From Pyropia yezoensis (lineage: Eukaryota > Rhodophyta > Bangiophyceae > Bangiales > Bangiaceae), in assembly GCA_009829735.1 (NCBI GenBank), contig CM020619.1, positions 23,399,554-23,463,553 on the forward strand: a stretch of 64,000 nt of DNA, in the 5' to 3' direction. How positions within the stretch are numbered: the first letter of the stretch is position 1; each line of letters starts with the position of its first letter. Shown piece by piece: positions 32,714 through 41,897 of the stretch. The notes below the pieces were generated by a model. The model ran no database searches. It was not told where the DNA came from and saw only the letters and a program-made list of their open reading frames with translations. Both the position numbers and the translations under genes were made by a program.

Positions 32714-33344
32714 GGCAGAAGAACAGGTAGCGGCAGACACGAAGCTGGGAGGGGTCGATGATGTGCCGCAGTGAAGGTGGGGAGGCGGATGACCGGTTGC
32801 CCCAAATGGGTTAGGGCAGATCAGGAGCGGCATGCATGGGATCCCACAAGTAGCACCCCTACGCTTGGTCCCCCTATCGGGCCAGAGGCGGCACAGCCGC
32901 ATCGCTCACCACCTCTCGTTTCTTCCAGGCACCCCGCCCCAGCACCAGTCCAACCCCGCCCGCCCTGCCCGCGATATCGTAATGGCGCCGCTCCGTGGTG
33001 GACGGTGTCGAGGTCGCAGGAGTGCCTGAGGAGGAGTGGATTGGTGTATGTAGAAAAGCAGGACACTTCTTCTGGGACTCATATAGTCAATGAGACGTAC
33101 TGTACGTTGACATCTGTGCAAGCGACGCATCGTATTCTTCCCAACGCTGTGGTCCTTTTCATTCTATACGCTGAACGGGAAAGGATAAGCCTGAAATGGA
33201 CCGTGCGCGGGTTTGGAAAGGAAGCAAAAGAGAGTAATCTGGGACGAAAGAATCAAGAGCGAAAGGTGGCAACGTGAAAGTGGCCGAATGGTCGGAGCGC
33301 TAACTGCCTGGCCGTCTGTGTGCTGGCCACGAAAATGCGCGTTG
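32714..33344. other. Upstream region of the SRPBCC gene, no gene seen
   Basis: About 630 bases in which composition falls from GC-rich to near balanced. This stretch leads into the mobile-element island. It should contain the SRPBCC promoter. A tRNA-like 5' motif near 33282 was considered and rejected. Confidence 0.5.
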
Positions 33345-33670
33345 TGTCTTTGTGTGTCTTGGTTGTGTTATGACAGGGCTCGCAGCCTCTAGTGTCTATT
33401 CTACCGGAAAAAAGGATTAAGTAATCCGGTTCTGAGGATTATTTAATCCTCAGTGAAACATGCGTTTCTGACCCAGTGGAGGCCCGACGGATGGCCCAAA
33501 TCCTTAGTGTCTTTGCGTGTCTTGGTTGTGTTATCACAGGGCTCGCAGCCTCTAGTGTCTATTCTACCGGAAAAAAGAATTAATTAATCCGGTTCTGAGG
33601 ATTATTTAATCCTCAGTGAAACATGCGTTTCTGACCCAGTGGAGGCCCGACGGATGGCCCAAATCCTTAG
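33345..33670 (+). repeat. Tandem duplication, two ~163-base units
   Basis: Unit 1 starts at about 33345 and unit 2 at about 33508; they differ at only a handful of positions. Each unit contains the TIR-like sequence AGTGTCTATTCTACCGG and an ATTAATCC palindromic stretch. The duplication therefore includes the left end of the element described next. Confidence 0.85.
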
Positions 33671-33893
33671 TGATCCTGGTCGTTGATTGGGTGTCGCAGG
33701 AGGAGCAGCCCTACGAAGCGCTCCTAGCTGCCCACAGCTGCGTCGTGCATCCTGGGGGTGAACAAAATGCGCTGATTCCAATGCTGTTTTCAGAATGAGC
33801 AGGCGATCTCGGGAAGCATTCAAAAAGAAGCATCCGAAAACCGGATTAATTAATCCGAAAAGGATTAATTGATCCGGTCAGTAGAATAGACAC
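33392..33893. mobile_element. Small nonautonomous TIR element with an internal duplication
   Basis: Inverted ends GTGTCTATTCTAC (33392 onward, and the reverse complement ending at 33893) are each flanked by TA. Both ends run into AT-rich palindromic blocks (GGATTAATTAATCC type). It is about 500 bases with no coding potential. The left end is present twice because of the 163-base tandem duplication. The class is probably Tc1/mariner-like, judging from the TA flanks. Confidence 0.7.
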
Positions 33894-34372
33894 TAAAGGT
33901 CTATCTCACGCAATAAGGCTCGCGGCGGACACCCGACTTGGTCGCGGCTCATCTCCGCTACGACGGCACTCCAGCCCACATGCGGCAACCGGTGTGCAAG
34001 AGGAGCTCACAGGCTTTCCAAAACTGTCATGCACTGCCCCTCTGTACTGATAGGATCATTGTTTGTCCGGGCGTAAGGTTTGTTGGACCGCTTTTCCTCG
34101 CGTTTTTGGAGGTTCTTCCCATAATTCATTCTAGGCTATTGCCGCATTGAGCATTCTCTCACAGCGAAAAGGTCGCATTCTACGTGGGTTGGACGACCTT
34201 GAGAAAAAAAAACGGGAAAAGTACCATCGGTGCGCCGCACACGGCGGCACCAAGAAGTGAAGCGTCGGCGCTACACGATCCAGGATCCCACGTGTCGATA
34301 CTTCGAAGGCAATCCGCTGCCCATCTGATGAAGGGGGCTACATCTGCGCATGGCGCATTGAATTTGTGCTCC

Positions 34373-34600
34373 ACTTGCCCGCCTCTTCTGACTGGCATGA
34401 TCCGCCCTAGTCGACCCTTGCCCGCCTTTTCTGACAGGCTTTGTCCCCCCTCACCAGTCGACCCCTGTCCGCCTTTCTGGCAGGCTGGATCCCCCCTCCA
34501 GTCGATCAATGCCCGCGTTCTTTGACAGGCGTGATTTTCCCCCCCCCCCCCCCCGTCGACCATTGCCCCCCTTTCACCGGCAGCTCAGCCCCCCCCTTCG
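34373..34600 (+). repeat. Degenerate ~45-bp tandem repeat, five copies
   Basis: Units start near 34373, 34422, 34467, 34509 and 34562. Each follows the pattern (A/C)TTGCCCGCCTTT-CTGACAGGC-CCCCCC-GTCGACC. The array lies directly upstream of the transposase start at 34689 and may be a subterminal or promoter repeat of the split transposon. Confidence 0.75.
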
Positions 34601-34921
34601 TTGTCTACTCGTCCAGTGGGGAACGAGTGCGCGCCTCGCGTGCTCTTCCTCTGAGCTCCTGGCTCCTCACTCCGGTTGCACGCCCGGGATGCCGTCGCCT
34701 CGCAGCATTTCTACCCTTCGCCGGGGCAAACGCCGGCGTGCCGTCCGGATGATTGACCGCGGCGTGGCAGCCATCGTACTGAGCGTGCGCGCTTTCTTTG
34801 AGAAAGAGAAGCGGACGCGCAAGGCTGTGCTACGTGAGCGCCTGGTGGAGCGCACGGCCGAGGCAACGGGCTTGAGTGTCCACTCGGTCAGCATTCTCGC
34901 CAATAGCGCCTACGTGGCTTC

Positions 34922-35328
34922 TGTGGAATAAGTGTTGATCAATAATGAGGAAATGGGACCGACTGGCCGCAAGAGCGGAAAGCGACAGCTATTACCGTTA
35001 CGGCAAAGAAGACAGTCGTTTACCACCCGAAGATTCGATGCGGAGCAAGCCAGCCCGACGGCGGCGGCGAGCCCCCAACTTCGAAGATGAGGGCGAAACA
35101 TCATGCCGGTCGAGCGATCGAGCGGAGGCCGAACGGTCGATCGCTACGAGCATGGCAACCATTACGAAAGATCCCTCCAAAGCGAGGACAGATAACAATA
35201 CAAAACAAAAGTAGCCCCCCACAGGGCGAGCCACAAGTGATCCCAAACCAACAAGGTTGGGGCCACCAGTCAGGGGGGCTACAAGCCGGTAAATACCGGA
35301 GTTCGGTATGAACGGCGGATATGCTACG
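34922..35328. repeat. Left LTR
   Basis: This direct copy of the repeat is bounded on its outer side by the GCTTC target duplication. It matches 40179-40586 over its whole length at about 91% by eye. Confidence 0.88.
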
Positions 35329-36047
35329 TACCCCCATTCCAAGCTTCGAGCCGTCCCGGCGAGGTCGTGTCGGATGCAAATCGTACACCGGTCGTGCCTT
35401 GACGGGTGGCCGAGCTGGCGTGGGCGGGCTCGATTGAGCTGTTCGGGTGTCGCCACCCATCGGCCTGGGGTCAGCAGCTCGCTGGCGTAGTAGGGGCCGG
35501 GCCGCTCGGCTTCCGAACGTTCCGGTCGCCGTGTGCACTTGTTCTGCACGTTGTTCTGCTGGTTGTGCAAGTGCTGGACCACCAGGTCTTTGGCCCGTTG
35601 CGTGCTGAGCACGTTGTCCTCTTATGTGCTGTGCACACGTCCCCCTTTTCGGCCGAGTGGCTTGCGGTTCGGTGTTGACACCGTGCGTGCGTGCCCCGGT
35701 GTCTGGCCAGTTGGCCGTTGACCTATGCTTCCGCCATTGGGCACCTTGGGCCGGTTGGCCACGCACCCGTCTCTTCTTGGCACGTCTGGCTTAGGCCTCG
35801 GCAACCCGTACGGGTGCCCGACGGCGAGGGGGGGCGGAGGCTGCCCAGTTGGCTAGGTTGACGGCGGCTCCGCCGGTTGCGGGGCGCGGTGTGGGTCCAT
35901 TAACCGCTTAATCTTCTTGAGCGTTGGAGCGGTTCAAGGCCAAGGCACAAGGGCGGCCAAGGGCGGCGTCGACGGCAAGGGCAGCCAAGGGTTGTCAAGA
36001 CCAAGGACAGGGTGACCGTGTGACTGACCAAGTGGTCGAACGCCAGT

Positions 36048-36800
36048 ATGGCGGATGGCACTGCCCCAGTTGGGCAGGGTGCTGCCCCCGTGGGGCCGGT
36101 CGACAGAGTGGCGGGCGCCAATCGGGCGGTGCGCGGGTATTACCGCAGCCCGGAGGCGACGTCAATGGACGACGGCGTCGTCTATGTCGATGATGCGCCA
36201 TTGGTGGCGGCGGCGCGTATGAACCGGCTGTTAGCCTTGAAGCGTATTCGCGATGCCCGTTGGGCGGACCTGGAGCCGTTCCAGGACGCCACCTTTGGCG
36301 CGGCGTTTTACGCCGGCGAGTCCGTTAAGGACGTACAAGGTGACCCCGACTTTGGTCGTCAAGGCCCGGCTCGGCAGGCGTATGAGGTGCTTGAATTTCG
36401 CAATGAGCTTCTGGGCTATGGCGCTAGTGGTGATCTTCACCCGTTTCATCATCGGCTGTATGCCTGGGCTCTTTGCTTCCGCGTTGGGAATACGGAGACG
36501 TTTGTCGTGGCGGCCAATAACTTCGGTCGTCTTCGACGTCTGCGGCCTACGGCCGTGTTTCTGGAGCGTACTTTGGCTGATCGGCTAGACGTTCCGATGG
36601 CTGAGGAGCCGGGTATGGAGGGGTACCTTACCACGTTGGCCGACAAGGCTTGGTCGGATTGGGGGCCGCCCGAGTTGGGTTTCGGGCCTTCGACGGCAAG
36701 TGTGCCCAATCCCTTCCGGGACCCTTCGACGGCAGTGCGCCATCGGCGTATGGCGGACACGCTCGTTATTGAGCGTCACGGCCCGTTGGCGCCGGCCTGA
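36048..36800 (+). CDS. Plus-strand ORF 1 of the LTR element (unrecognised)
   Basis: A 250-codon frame with natural amino-acid composition and no low complexity beyond its first 30 residues. It is rich in Arg, Leu, Asp and Trp (for example FRNELLGYGASGDLHPFHHR). I recognise no domain. It lies within the LTR element on the strand opposite to the gag-like ORF and is followed after 9 bases by the next ORF. Confidence 0.55.
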   Translation: MADGTAPVGQGAAPVGPVDRVAGANRAVRGYYRSPEATSMDDGVVYVDDAPLVAAARMNRLLALKRIRDARWADLEPFQDATFGAAFYAGESVKDVQGDPDFGRQGPARQAYEVLEFRNELLGYGASGDLHPFHHRLYAWALCFRVGNTETFVVAANNFGRLRRLRPTAVFLERTLADRLDVPMAEEPGMEGYLTTLADKAWSDWGPPELGFGPSTASVPNPFRDPSTAVRHRRMADTLVIERHGPLAPA

Positions 36801-36809
36801 GCGTCGATC

Positions 36810-37493
36810 ATGACGCGCGCTAAAGCGTACTTCGACTTGAAGCGCTGGTTGCCCGGGCGTCCGTCCTGGTGGACTGATCTAGGTCCGTCCATGAAGACGC
36901 CGTTGGCAGTATCGTACGTAGCCACTCGGCTTACCAACGCGGATAACGCGGCGTGGGGCGTCGTCTACGACGAGTTCTTTTGCTTTTTGCTATCGGCCTG
37001 GATGCACTGGCCTGTCCATGATGGACTGTTTTGCTGGTTGCCCGACCAAGTGTTGGAATGGCTAGACGCCTTGGACCACGTGAGTCTGGCCGATGGGCCT
37101 GGGGGCGAGGAGCGCCTAGCGGCCTATCGCCTGATGATGCAAGCTCATGGCGAGTTTTCGTGGTCCGCGGTAGTGGCGGACGTCCGTCGTCGTGACTATC
37201 ACAGTCAGGCGGCTCGCCAGGTCTACGTCAAGGTTGACACCTCGGCCAAGTATGGCTTTGTACTTCGCCTACCTTGTGGTAGGTTTGACTGGAAGCCAGA
37301 CACCTCTTGGGTGATGCCCGAGGACTCAACAATTGTCGCTCGTGGCCTGCCGGCTGGTGGGCGCGACCATCGCCGCAAGGCGCGGGCCTCTTCTCGTGCG
37401 GCTTCTCCTCCGGTTGGGGGCAGGTCGGTTGACCAAGGGGGTCCTAGCGGGCGTGGCATGAGCCGCTTTGGCCGTGTGGGTGGGCCCGAGTAG
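36810..37493 (+). CDS. Plus-strand ORF 2 of the LTR element (unrecognised)
   Basis: A 227-codon frame starting nine bases after the previous ORF. The first ~175 residues look folded and are rich in Trp, Tyr and Phe (WWTDLGPSMKTPLAVSYV, YDEFFCFLLSAWMHWP). The tail is Arg/Gly/Ser-rich and basic, as in nucleic-acid-binding structural proteins. No family was recognised. Confidence 0.55.
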   Translation: MTRAKAYFDLKRWLPGRPSWWTDLGPSMKTPLAVSYVATRLTNADNAAWGVVYDEFFCFLLSAWMHWPVHDGLFCWLPDQVLEWLDALDHVSLADGPGGEERLAAYRLMMQAHGEFSWSAVVADVRRRDYHSQAARQVYVKVDTSAKYGFVLRLPCGRFDWKPDTSWVMPEDSTIVARGLPAGGRDHRRKARASSRAASPPVGGRSVDQGGPSGRGMSRFGRVGGPE

Positions 37494-37522
37494 GTGCGGT
37501 TGCCCTTTGGGGCACAGACCGG

Positions 37523-37915
37523 GTGGAGGAGCTCCGTGACAGAATGGTCCCGCGCGGGGCAACGACTGGGGCGTTGGCCATTGCTTGGTCTCGCCAGATT
37601 GGCGAGCTCGAGGGTGCTTTGCACCGTGTGAGCGGTATGACCGAGGCGGAAGCCGTGGAATCCTTGATTCTTACGGTGTCTTGTTTGACGAAGGTGGACT
37701 ACATCCGTGACAGCATGCTTGCTGAGTTGCGGTCGGCTCCAGAGGTGGAGGTGCGGGCCGCTAGCCCTCGTCGTGTTGACTTTAATGCCATTTTGGGCGT
37801 GCGTCGGCGCTCCGTCGAGGGGGACGACGAGGAGGAGCCGCCCGTGGCGCCGAATGTGCGCCACATTCGTTCCCGCAGTCCGTCGTATGACGAGGACCGT
37901 CGCCAACACTATTGA
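37523..37915 (+). CDS. Plus-strand ORF 3 of the LTR element (unrecognised)
   Basis: A 130-codon frame: an N-terminal helical part (IGELEGALHRVSGMTEAEAVE), then an acidic and Arg/Ser-rich tail (EGDDEEEPPV, RSRSPSYDEDR). It is the last of three closely packed plus-strand ORFs. Function unknown. Confidence 0.45.
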   Translation: MEELRDRMVPRGATTGALAIAWSRQIGELEGALHRVSGMTEAEAVESLILTVSCLTKVDYIRDSMLAELRSAPEVEVRAASPRRVDFNAILGVRRRSVEGDDEEEPPVAPNVRHIRSRSPSYDEDRRQHY

Positions 37916-38006
37916 GTGTAAGGTGCAGTGTGTTTTTCTTGCTCTTTGGGCTCTGCTAGTCCAGTTTTGTTTGCATGTGGGGCGTGTTGGGTGTGCCTTC
38001 TTGTGG

Positions 38007-38162
38007 GTGAGTGTGATATTAAAGAGGAAGGCCGCCTTGGCCCATTCTGTTGGCATAGCTTCTCCGTATTGAGTGGGCTTCAGTGTGAGTGTGATATTAA
38101 AGAGGAAGGCCGCCTTGGCCCATTCTGTTGGCATAGCTTCTCCGTATTGAGTGGGCTTCAGT
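38007..38162 (+). repeat. Perfect 78-bp tandem duplication inside the LTR element
   Basis: Two identical 78-base copies (38007-38084 and 38085-38162) lie between the plus-strand ORFs and the gag-like ORF. The absence of differences suggests a duplication much younger than the ~9% LTR divergence. Confidence 0.92.
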
Positions 38163-38463
38163 ACAATGTACTCGTGGCAGAGTCGTCGAGCTCTTGAGAA
38201 CTAAGAAGTGTGTTCCCAGAAGGGGGTGACAAGGACAGCGTCCTGAGGTCAATCTTGTAGGTCCGCGACCACTTGGTCAAGTCAAGGGGGGTGGAAATAT
38301 TATTGGCCTCGTACTGTACACTGCTTGTGTTGTCGAGGTCGGTGCCTAAACAGGCCGAAAGTTTTGTAGTGCCGATGGGCTTTGCTTAGTATCATTGTGA
38401 CCTTAGGTCTGGCGGGTCTTACAGGCGAATTGGCGTCGGGGCAGGCGCCCGCCGGTCCCCGAC

Positions 38464-39564
38464 CTACTCGTTTTTTGAGTTGGGCTGCTCATTCGAGGTC
38501 TTAGAGTCGGTAGACTCATCGCTACTTGGGTCAAGTAGGAATTCTTCGTCAACAATAGCGTTGACTTGCTTGCGCACCTCCCCCTCAACGAGGGCCATGA
38601 CGCGTGCTTGCCGGCGTTCCCGTCGTGGCTCAGGGCAGCGCGAGGCAAAGTGCCCGGTCTCGTTACAGTTGTAACAAATGACGTTGGCCCGAGGGTTAGA
38701 CGGTCCCGTTGTGCTTGGCGCGTCCGTTCGGACGGTATTTACTGGGGCATAGGGTTGATCGACCGTTCGCCGTGGCGCGGCCGGGGCGGAGTCAACTTGA
38801 CCAACCTTGAGCATGGGTGGTCGGCTGGCCTTAATAGATTGGCGCAGCCGATTGGCCCCTTCCCAAAGCCCTTGGGCTGCCGCTACCGTGTCCGCCATTG
38901 GGCAATCCAGGAACTGGCTGTCCAGCACGCGGACATTAGGCTTGATCAAGTCAGATAGACCGTTGATAGTTACATCTCTAACATCTAGCGCGTTGAAGAT
39001 GCCGCACAGGCGATCGCACGCGGCTTCCACCCGGGTTCCAAACACCCTTGGGACCTCAGTGTTTAATTTAGACATAGTGATGATGTCATGGTACGCTGTT
39101 GCCAGTGCGGCATGTGTAGCGTACTTGTTGAGAGGCCAGTTCACTCCGTCACCATAGGTCCTTAGCTCGTAGCGCTGGTCGCGCACCACCGTGTTGGCGG
39201 CACTGGCGCAAGATCGCTTGGCCGCCCCGGCGAGCCGTAAGGACATTAGCGGAAATGCTTGACCATGGGTCAATCCGGTGGCGTCGCACGTACGACGAAA
39301 GGTTGTCAACAAGGTGAATGCACCGAGGGGTTCGCCTCCATTGAAAAAGTCTTGACCTTGGAATGCGCCATCAAGGCGCTTGTTCATCTTGCAGGTGTCT
39401 TTGACCATAGAGGGAGTATACGTGACACTACAGCGTAGAAGGAAGTACGTGCGGTAGTCCAGTAGTGACTTGAACCGACTGTTGCCTGGTCTAATGACCA
39501 ACTTGCGGATACCGATTTTCATCAGCCCGATCGCGGGTCCAGGTTTGCGACGACGCCTGCTCAT
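38464..39564 (-). CDS. Gag-like ORF with CCHC zinc knuckle
   Basis: A 366-codon frame on the minus strand. Its C-terminal third has a retroviral-type zinc knuckle, CYNCNETGHFASRC (C-x2-C-x4-H-x4-C), followed by a basic segment (EPRRERRQARV) and an acidic Ser-rich end. The first ~250 residues are helical and lack a recognised domain, as is usual for fast-evolving capsid parts. This orientation makes the right LTR the upstream one. It belongs to the LTR element. Confidence 0.75.
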   Translation of the reverse strand: MSRRRRKPGPAIGLMKIGIRKLVIRPGNSRFKSLLDYRTYFLLRCSVTYTPSMVKDTCKMNKRLDGAFQGQDFFNGGEPLGAFTLLTTFRRTCDATGLTHGQAFPLMSLRLAGAAKRSCASAANTVVRDQRYELRTYGDGVNWPLNKYATHAALATAYHDIITMSKLNTEVPRVFGTRVEAACDRLCGIFNALDVRDVTINGLSDLIKPNVRVLDSQFLDCPMADTVAAAQGLWEGANRLRQSIKASRPPMLKVGQVDSAPAAPRRTVDQPYAPVNTVRTDAPSTTGPSNPRANVICYNCNETGHFASRCPEPRRERRQARVMALVEGEVRKQVNAIVDEEFLLDPSSDESTDSKTSNEQPNSKNE

Positions 39565-39590
39565 GCGACGTCGTCGAGAGACAGAGCTCT

Positions 39591-39980
39591 CTAACGAGCT
39601 AGAATGCTTGCTCGATGAGCTTGGGCTGGTAGGCGGGGTTGGATCCCCGCCTCAATCGCTACTTTCGTCCGAAGACGAGTAAGACGAGGATGATGAGTTG
39701 CCTGTAAGGTTTCGGCGTCTTGCAACGTCTCGTTAGCAACCTCTTGGGCCTCAAGGCGGGAGCGAAGTGTCTCCACCGCCGCCTTTAGGCTCTCCTCTTC
39801 TGAGGACTTGTTCTCCAACATGGGAGTGGGGGGGGTAGCTCTCGGGGCGGGAGCGCGGACGCTTCCGATCCCTCCGCCTGGAGGCGTGTAGTCCGAAGGC
39901 AGGGCGACTCCCTTACATTTGGGGCGACGAGCGCCATCAGGTGCTCCCGTAGCCAGTTCGCAACCCGAAGTAAGCTCCAA
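39591..39980 (-). CDS. Small coiled-coil ORF upstream of the gag-like ORF
   Basis: A 129-codon minus-strand frame with a predicted coiled coil (EEESLKAAVETLRSRLEAQEVANE without interruption by Pro) lies 26 bases upstream of the gag-like ORF. It may be a separate leader protein or part of the gag region. No family was recognised. Confidence 0.4.
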   Translation of the reverse strand: MELTSGCELATGAPDGARRPKCKGVALPSDYTPPGGGIGSVRAPAPRATPPTPMLENKSSEEESLKAAVETLRSRLEAQEVANETLQDAETLQATHHPRLTRLRTKVAIEAGIQPRLPAQAHRASILAR

Positions 39981-40178
39981 TCCGCGCGCCCGGCGTCACC
40001 GATCTATAGATTCCCGTGGCACGACGCCCGGCGTCGTCCAGCCGCCACCAGTCGGTGTTGTCGCTCGGCGCAACACTCGATCTCATGATCGTCAACGCAA
40101 CTGCCACAAGGAAACAAGGAACACGTACGAGCGTACGGCGGCGCCGCACACGAGCAGTATCCCCTGCTGCTCCACCAA

Positions 40179-40586
40179 TGTGGAATAAGTGTTGATCAAT
40201 AATGAGGAAATCGGACCGACCGGCCGCAAAAGCGGAAAGCGACGGTTATTACCGTTAAGGCAAAGAAGACAGTCCTTTATTGCCCGGAGACTCGATGGGG
40301 AGCAAGTCAGCCGGACGGCGGCGGCGAGCCCCCCACGTCGAAGATGAGGGCGAAACATCATGCCGGTCGAGCGACCGAGCGAAGGCGGAACGGTCGATCG
40401 CTACGAGCATGGCAGCCAATACGAAAGATCCCTCGAAGGCAAGGACGGATAAACAATACAAAACAAAAGAAGTCCCCCAAAGGGCGAGCCACAAGTGATC
40501 CCAAACCAACAAGGTTGGGGCCACCAGTCAGGGGGGCTACAACCCCGTAAATACCGGATTTCGGTATGAACGGCCGATATACTACA
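40179..40586. repeat. Right LTR
   Basis: Second copy of the terminal repeat, ending TACTACA and followed by the GCTTC target duplication at 40587-40591. The transposase reading frame resumes immediately after it. Confidence 0.9.
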
Positions 40587-41897
40587 GCTTCTCTGCCCGA
40601 GCCGGGCGCGCGTGAGACGCGTGATACTGTCAAGCGCGTGCCTGTGGACGAACTGCCGCGCTTGCGACACGCTATATACGCTCAATACGAGAGCCGGACT
40701 CTTCCGACGTTTTACAGCACGCTCGAGTGTCTTAGCAATGCTGGGGAGACGCCACCAGCCGCGGACGACACAAAGCAGAGTCAATCCGAGAACGGTGACG
40801 GCAGTGACGGCTCTGACGACCATGCCTCTGTTTCTGGTCGTGGCCGGGAGCGTGCTGGCGGTGGCGGCGATGGTGCGCCCGGTGGCGGCGCTGGTACAGG
40901 CTACAAGTGGTCGCGCGCTGCACTCCACCGGGCGCTTCAGGACATTAGCTTTTCGTTCAGCAAAGGGCCCAATCATTACGATGTAGCACGTGAGAAGACG
41001 TCAGTACGGGCGCAGCGCAACAACTTCATCGACTCCATCCGCAAGTATCGGGAACTGGGGCGTAGGGTGTACTACACGGATGAAACTTGGGTCAGCAAGA
41101 ACATAACGGTCTACCGCAGCTGGAATGACGGCAGCAAGCGAGCTCGCCTCATCGTGTCATCCGGTAGAGGTGCCCGAATCATTGTCGCCCATGTTGGGTC
41201 GCGATCTACGGGCCTACCTCACGATGAAGGCCTGGTATTCATTGGCAAGAAGATGTCAGGCGACTACCACGGCGAGATGAATTCGGCCACGTGGCGAAAG
41301 TGGCTGGAGGACAAGGTTCTGCCTCTTATACGTGGTGACGTCCTGGTTGTTGACCGGGCGCCTTACCACTTGGTGAGGACGCAGGACACCCGCCCGGCGC
41401 GGGCAAACATCCGAAAAGCAGAGTTTGTTGCCTGGCTGGAGAAGCATGACGCGGTCCCGGAGGACTGGGGACCTACCTGGCGGAGGGCCAAGACGGTGGC
41501 GCAGATGAGGCTGCAAGCAGCAAAGAACCGGCCCGCCCCGCGCTACCTGGTGCAGGACCTGGCTGCCCGCTTTGAGGTAAGTATCCTGATCTCTCCCGTC
41601 CCTCACCCGGAGCTCAAACCGATTGAGATGGCGTGGGGAACTGTGAAAGTGGCCGCCAAGAGAGGGAAGGTGGAATTCAACCTCACGCCTCTGAAAGCCC
41701 TGGTCGAGGCTGAGTTTGAAAAGATAGCCGTTGACGTGTGGGCTCGCTATGAGGACCATGCGATAGGAGTGGAGGAGTACTACCGCAGCGTGAATGAGAT
41801 CTCAGATGAGGTGGAGGAGGCTTCAAAGGAGAGCAGGATGAGGATGAGGAGGACGTGGGGATTGAGCGCGAGAGCAGCGATGAGGAGTGAGACATGA

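Larger units (their letters stand above)
34922..40586. mobile_element. LTR retroelement, gag-bearing, no polymerase seen (5.7 kb)
   Basis: Direct terminal repeats of about 407 bases (34922-35328 and 40179-40586) start TGTGGAATAAG, and the right copy ends TACTACA. A 5-base target duplication GCTTC (34917-34921 and 40587-40591) fixes the boundaries. By eye the two LTRs differ at roughly 9% of positions, so the copy is not recent. The interior has gag-like ORFs on the minus strand near the right LTR and three ORFs on the plus strand near the left LTR. I find no reverse transcriptase, integrase or protease. It therefore resembles a nonautonomous gag-only (TR-GAG-like) element. It is inserted in a DDE transposase gene. 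Confidence 0.85.
34689..41897 (+). pseudogene. DDE transposase, two halves separated by an LTR element
   Basis: The N-terminal half (34689-34921) encodes a basic leader and a helical DNA-binding-like part (MIDRGVAAIVLSVRAFFEKE...). The C-terminal half (40592-41897) encodes the catalytic domain. Its DDE triad is the D of YYTDETWV, the D of VLVVDRAPYH and the E of HPELKPIEMAWG. An insert of RKAEFVAWLEKHDAV type before the third motif is typical of a widespread Tc1/IS630-like family. Its usual DNAPYH motif reads DRAPYH here. The two halves are in the same phase when one copy of the 5-base target duplication is removed, so the gene looks otherwise uninterrupted. The Asp/Gly-rich stretch at ~40770-40900 is low complexity. 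As it stands, the insertion prevents a full-length product. Confidence 0.8.

Noticed and set aside
33282-33340. tRNA-like start (GTGGCCGAATGGTCGGAGCG)
   Set aside because: It looks like a Ser/Leu tRNA D-arm, but no anticodon stem or GGTTCGA T-loop follows at the right distance.
33390-33895. CACTA-type transposon
   Set aside because: The ends read TAGTG...CACTA, the reverse of the CACTA order, and the flanks fit a TA target instead.
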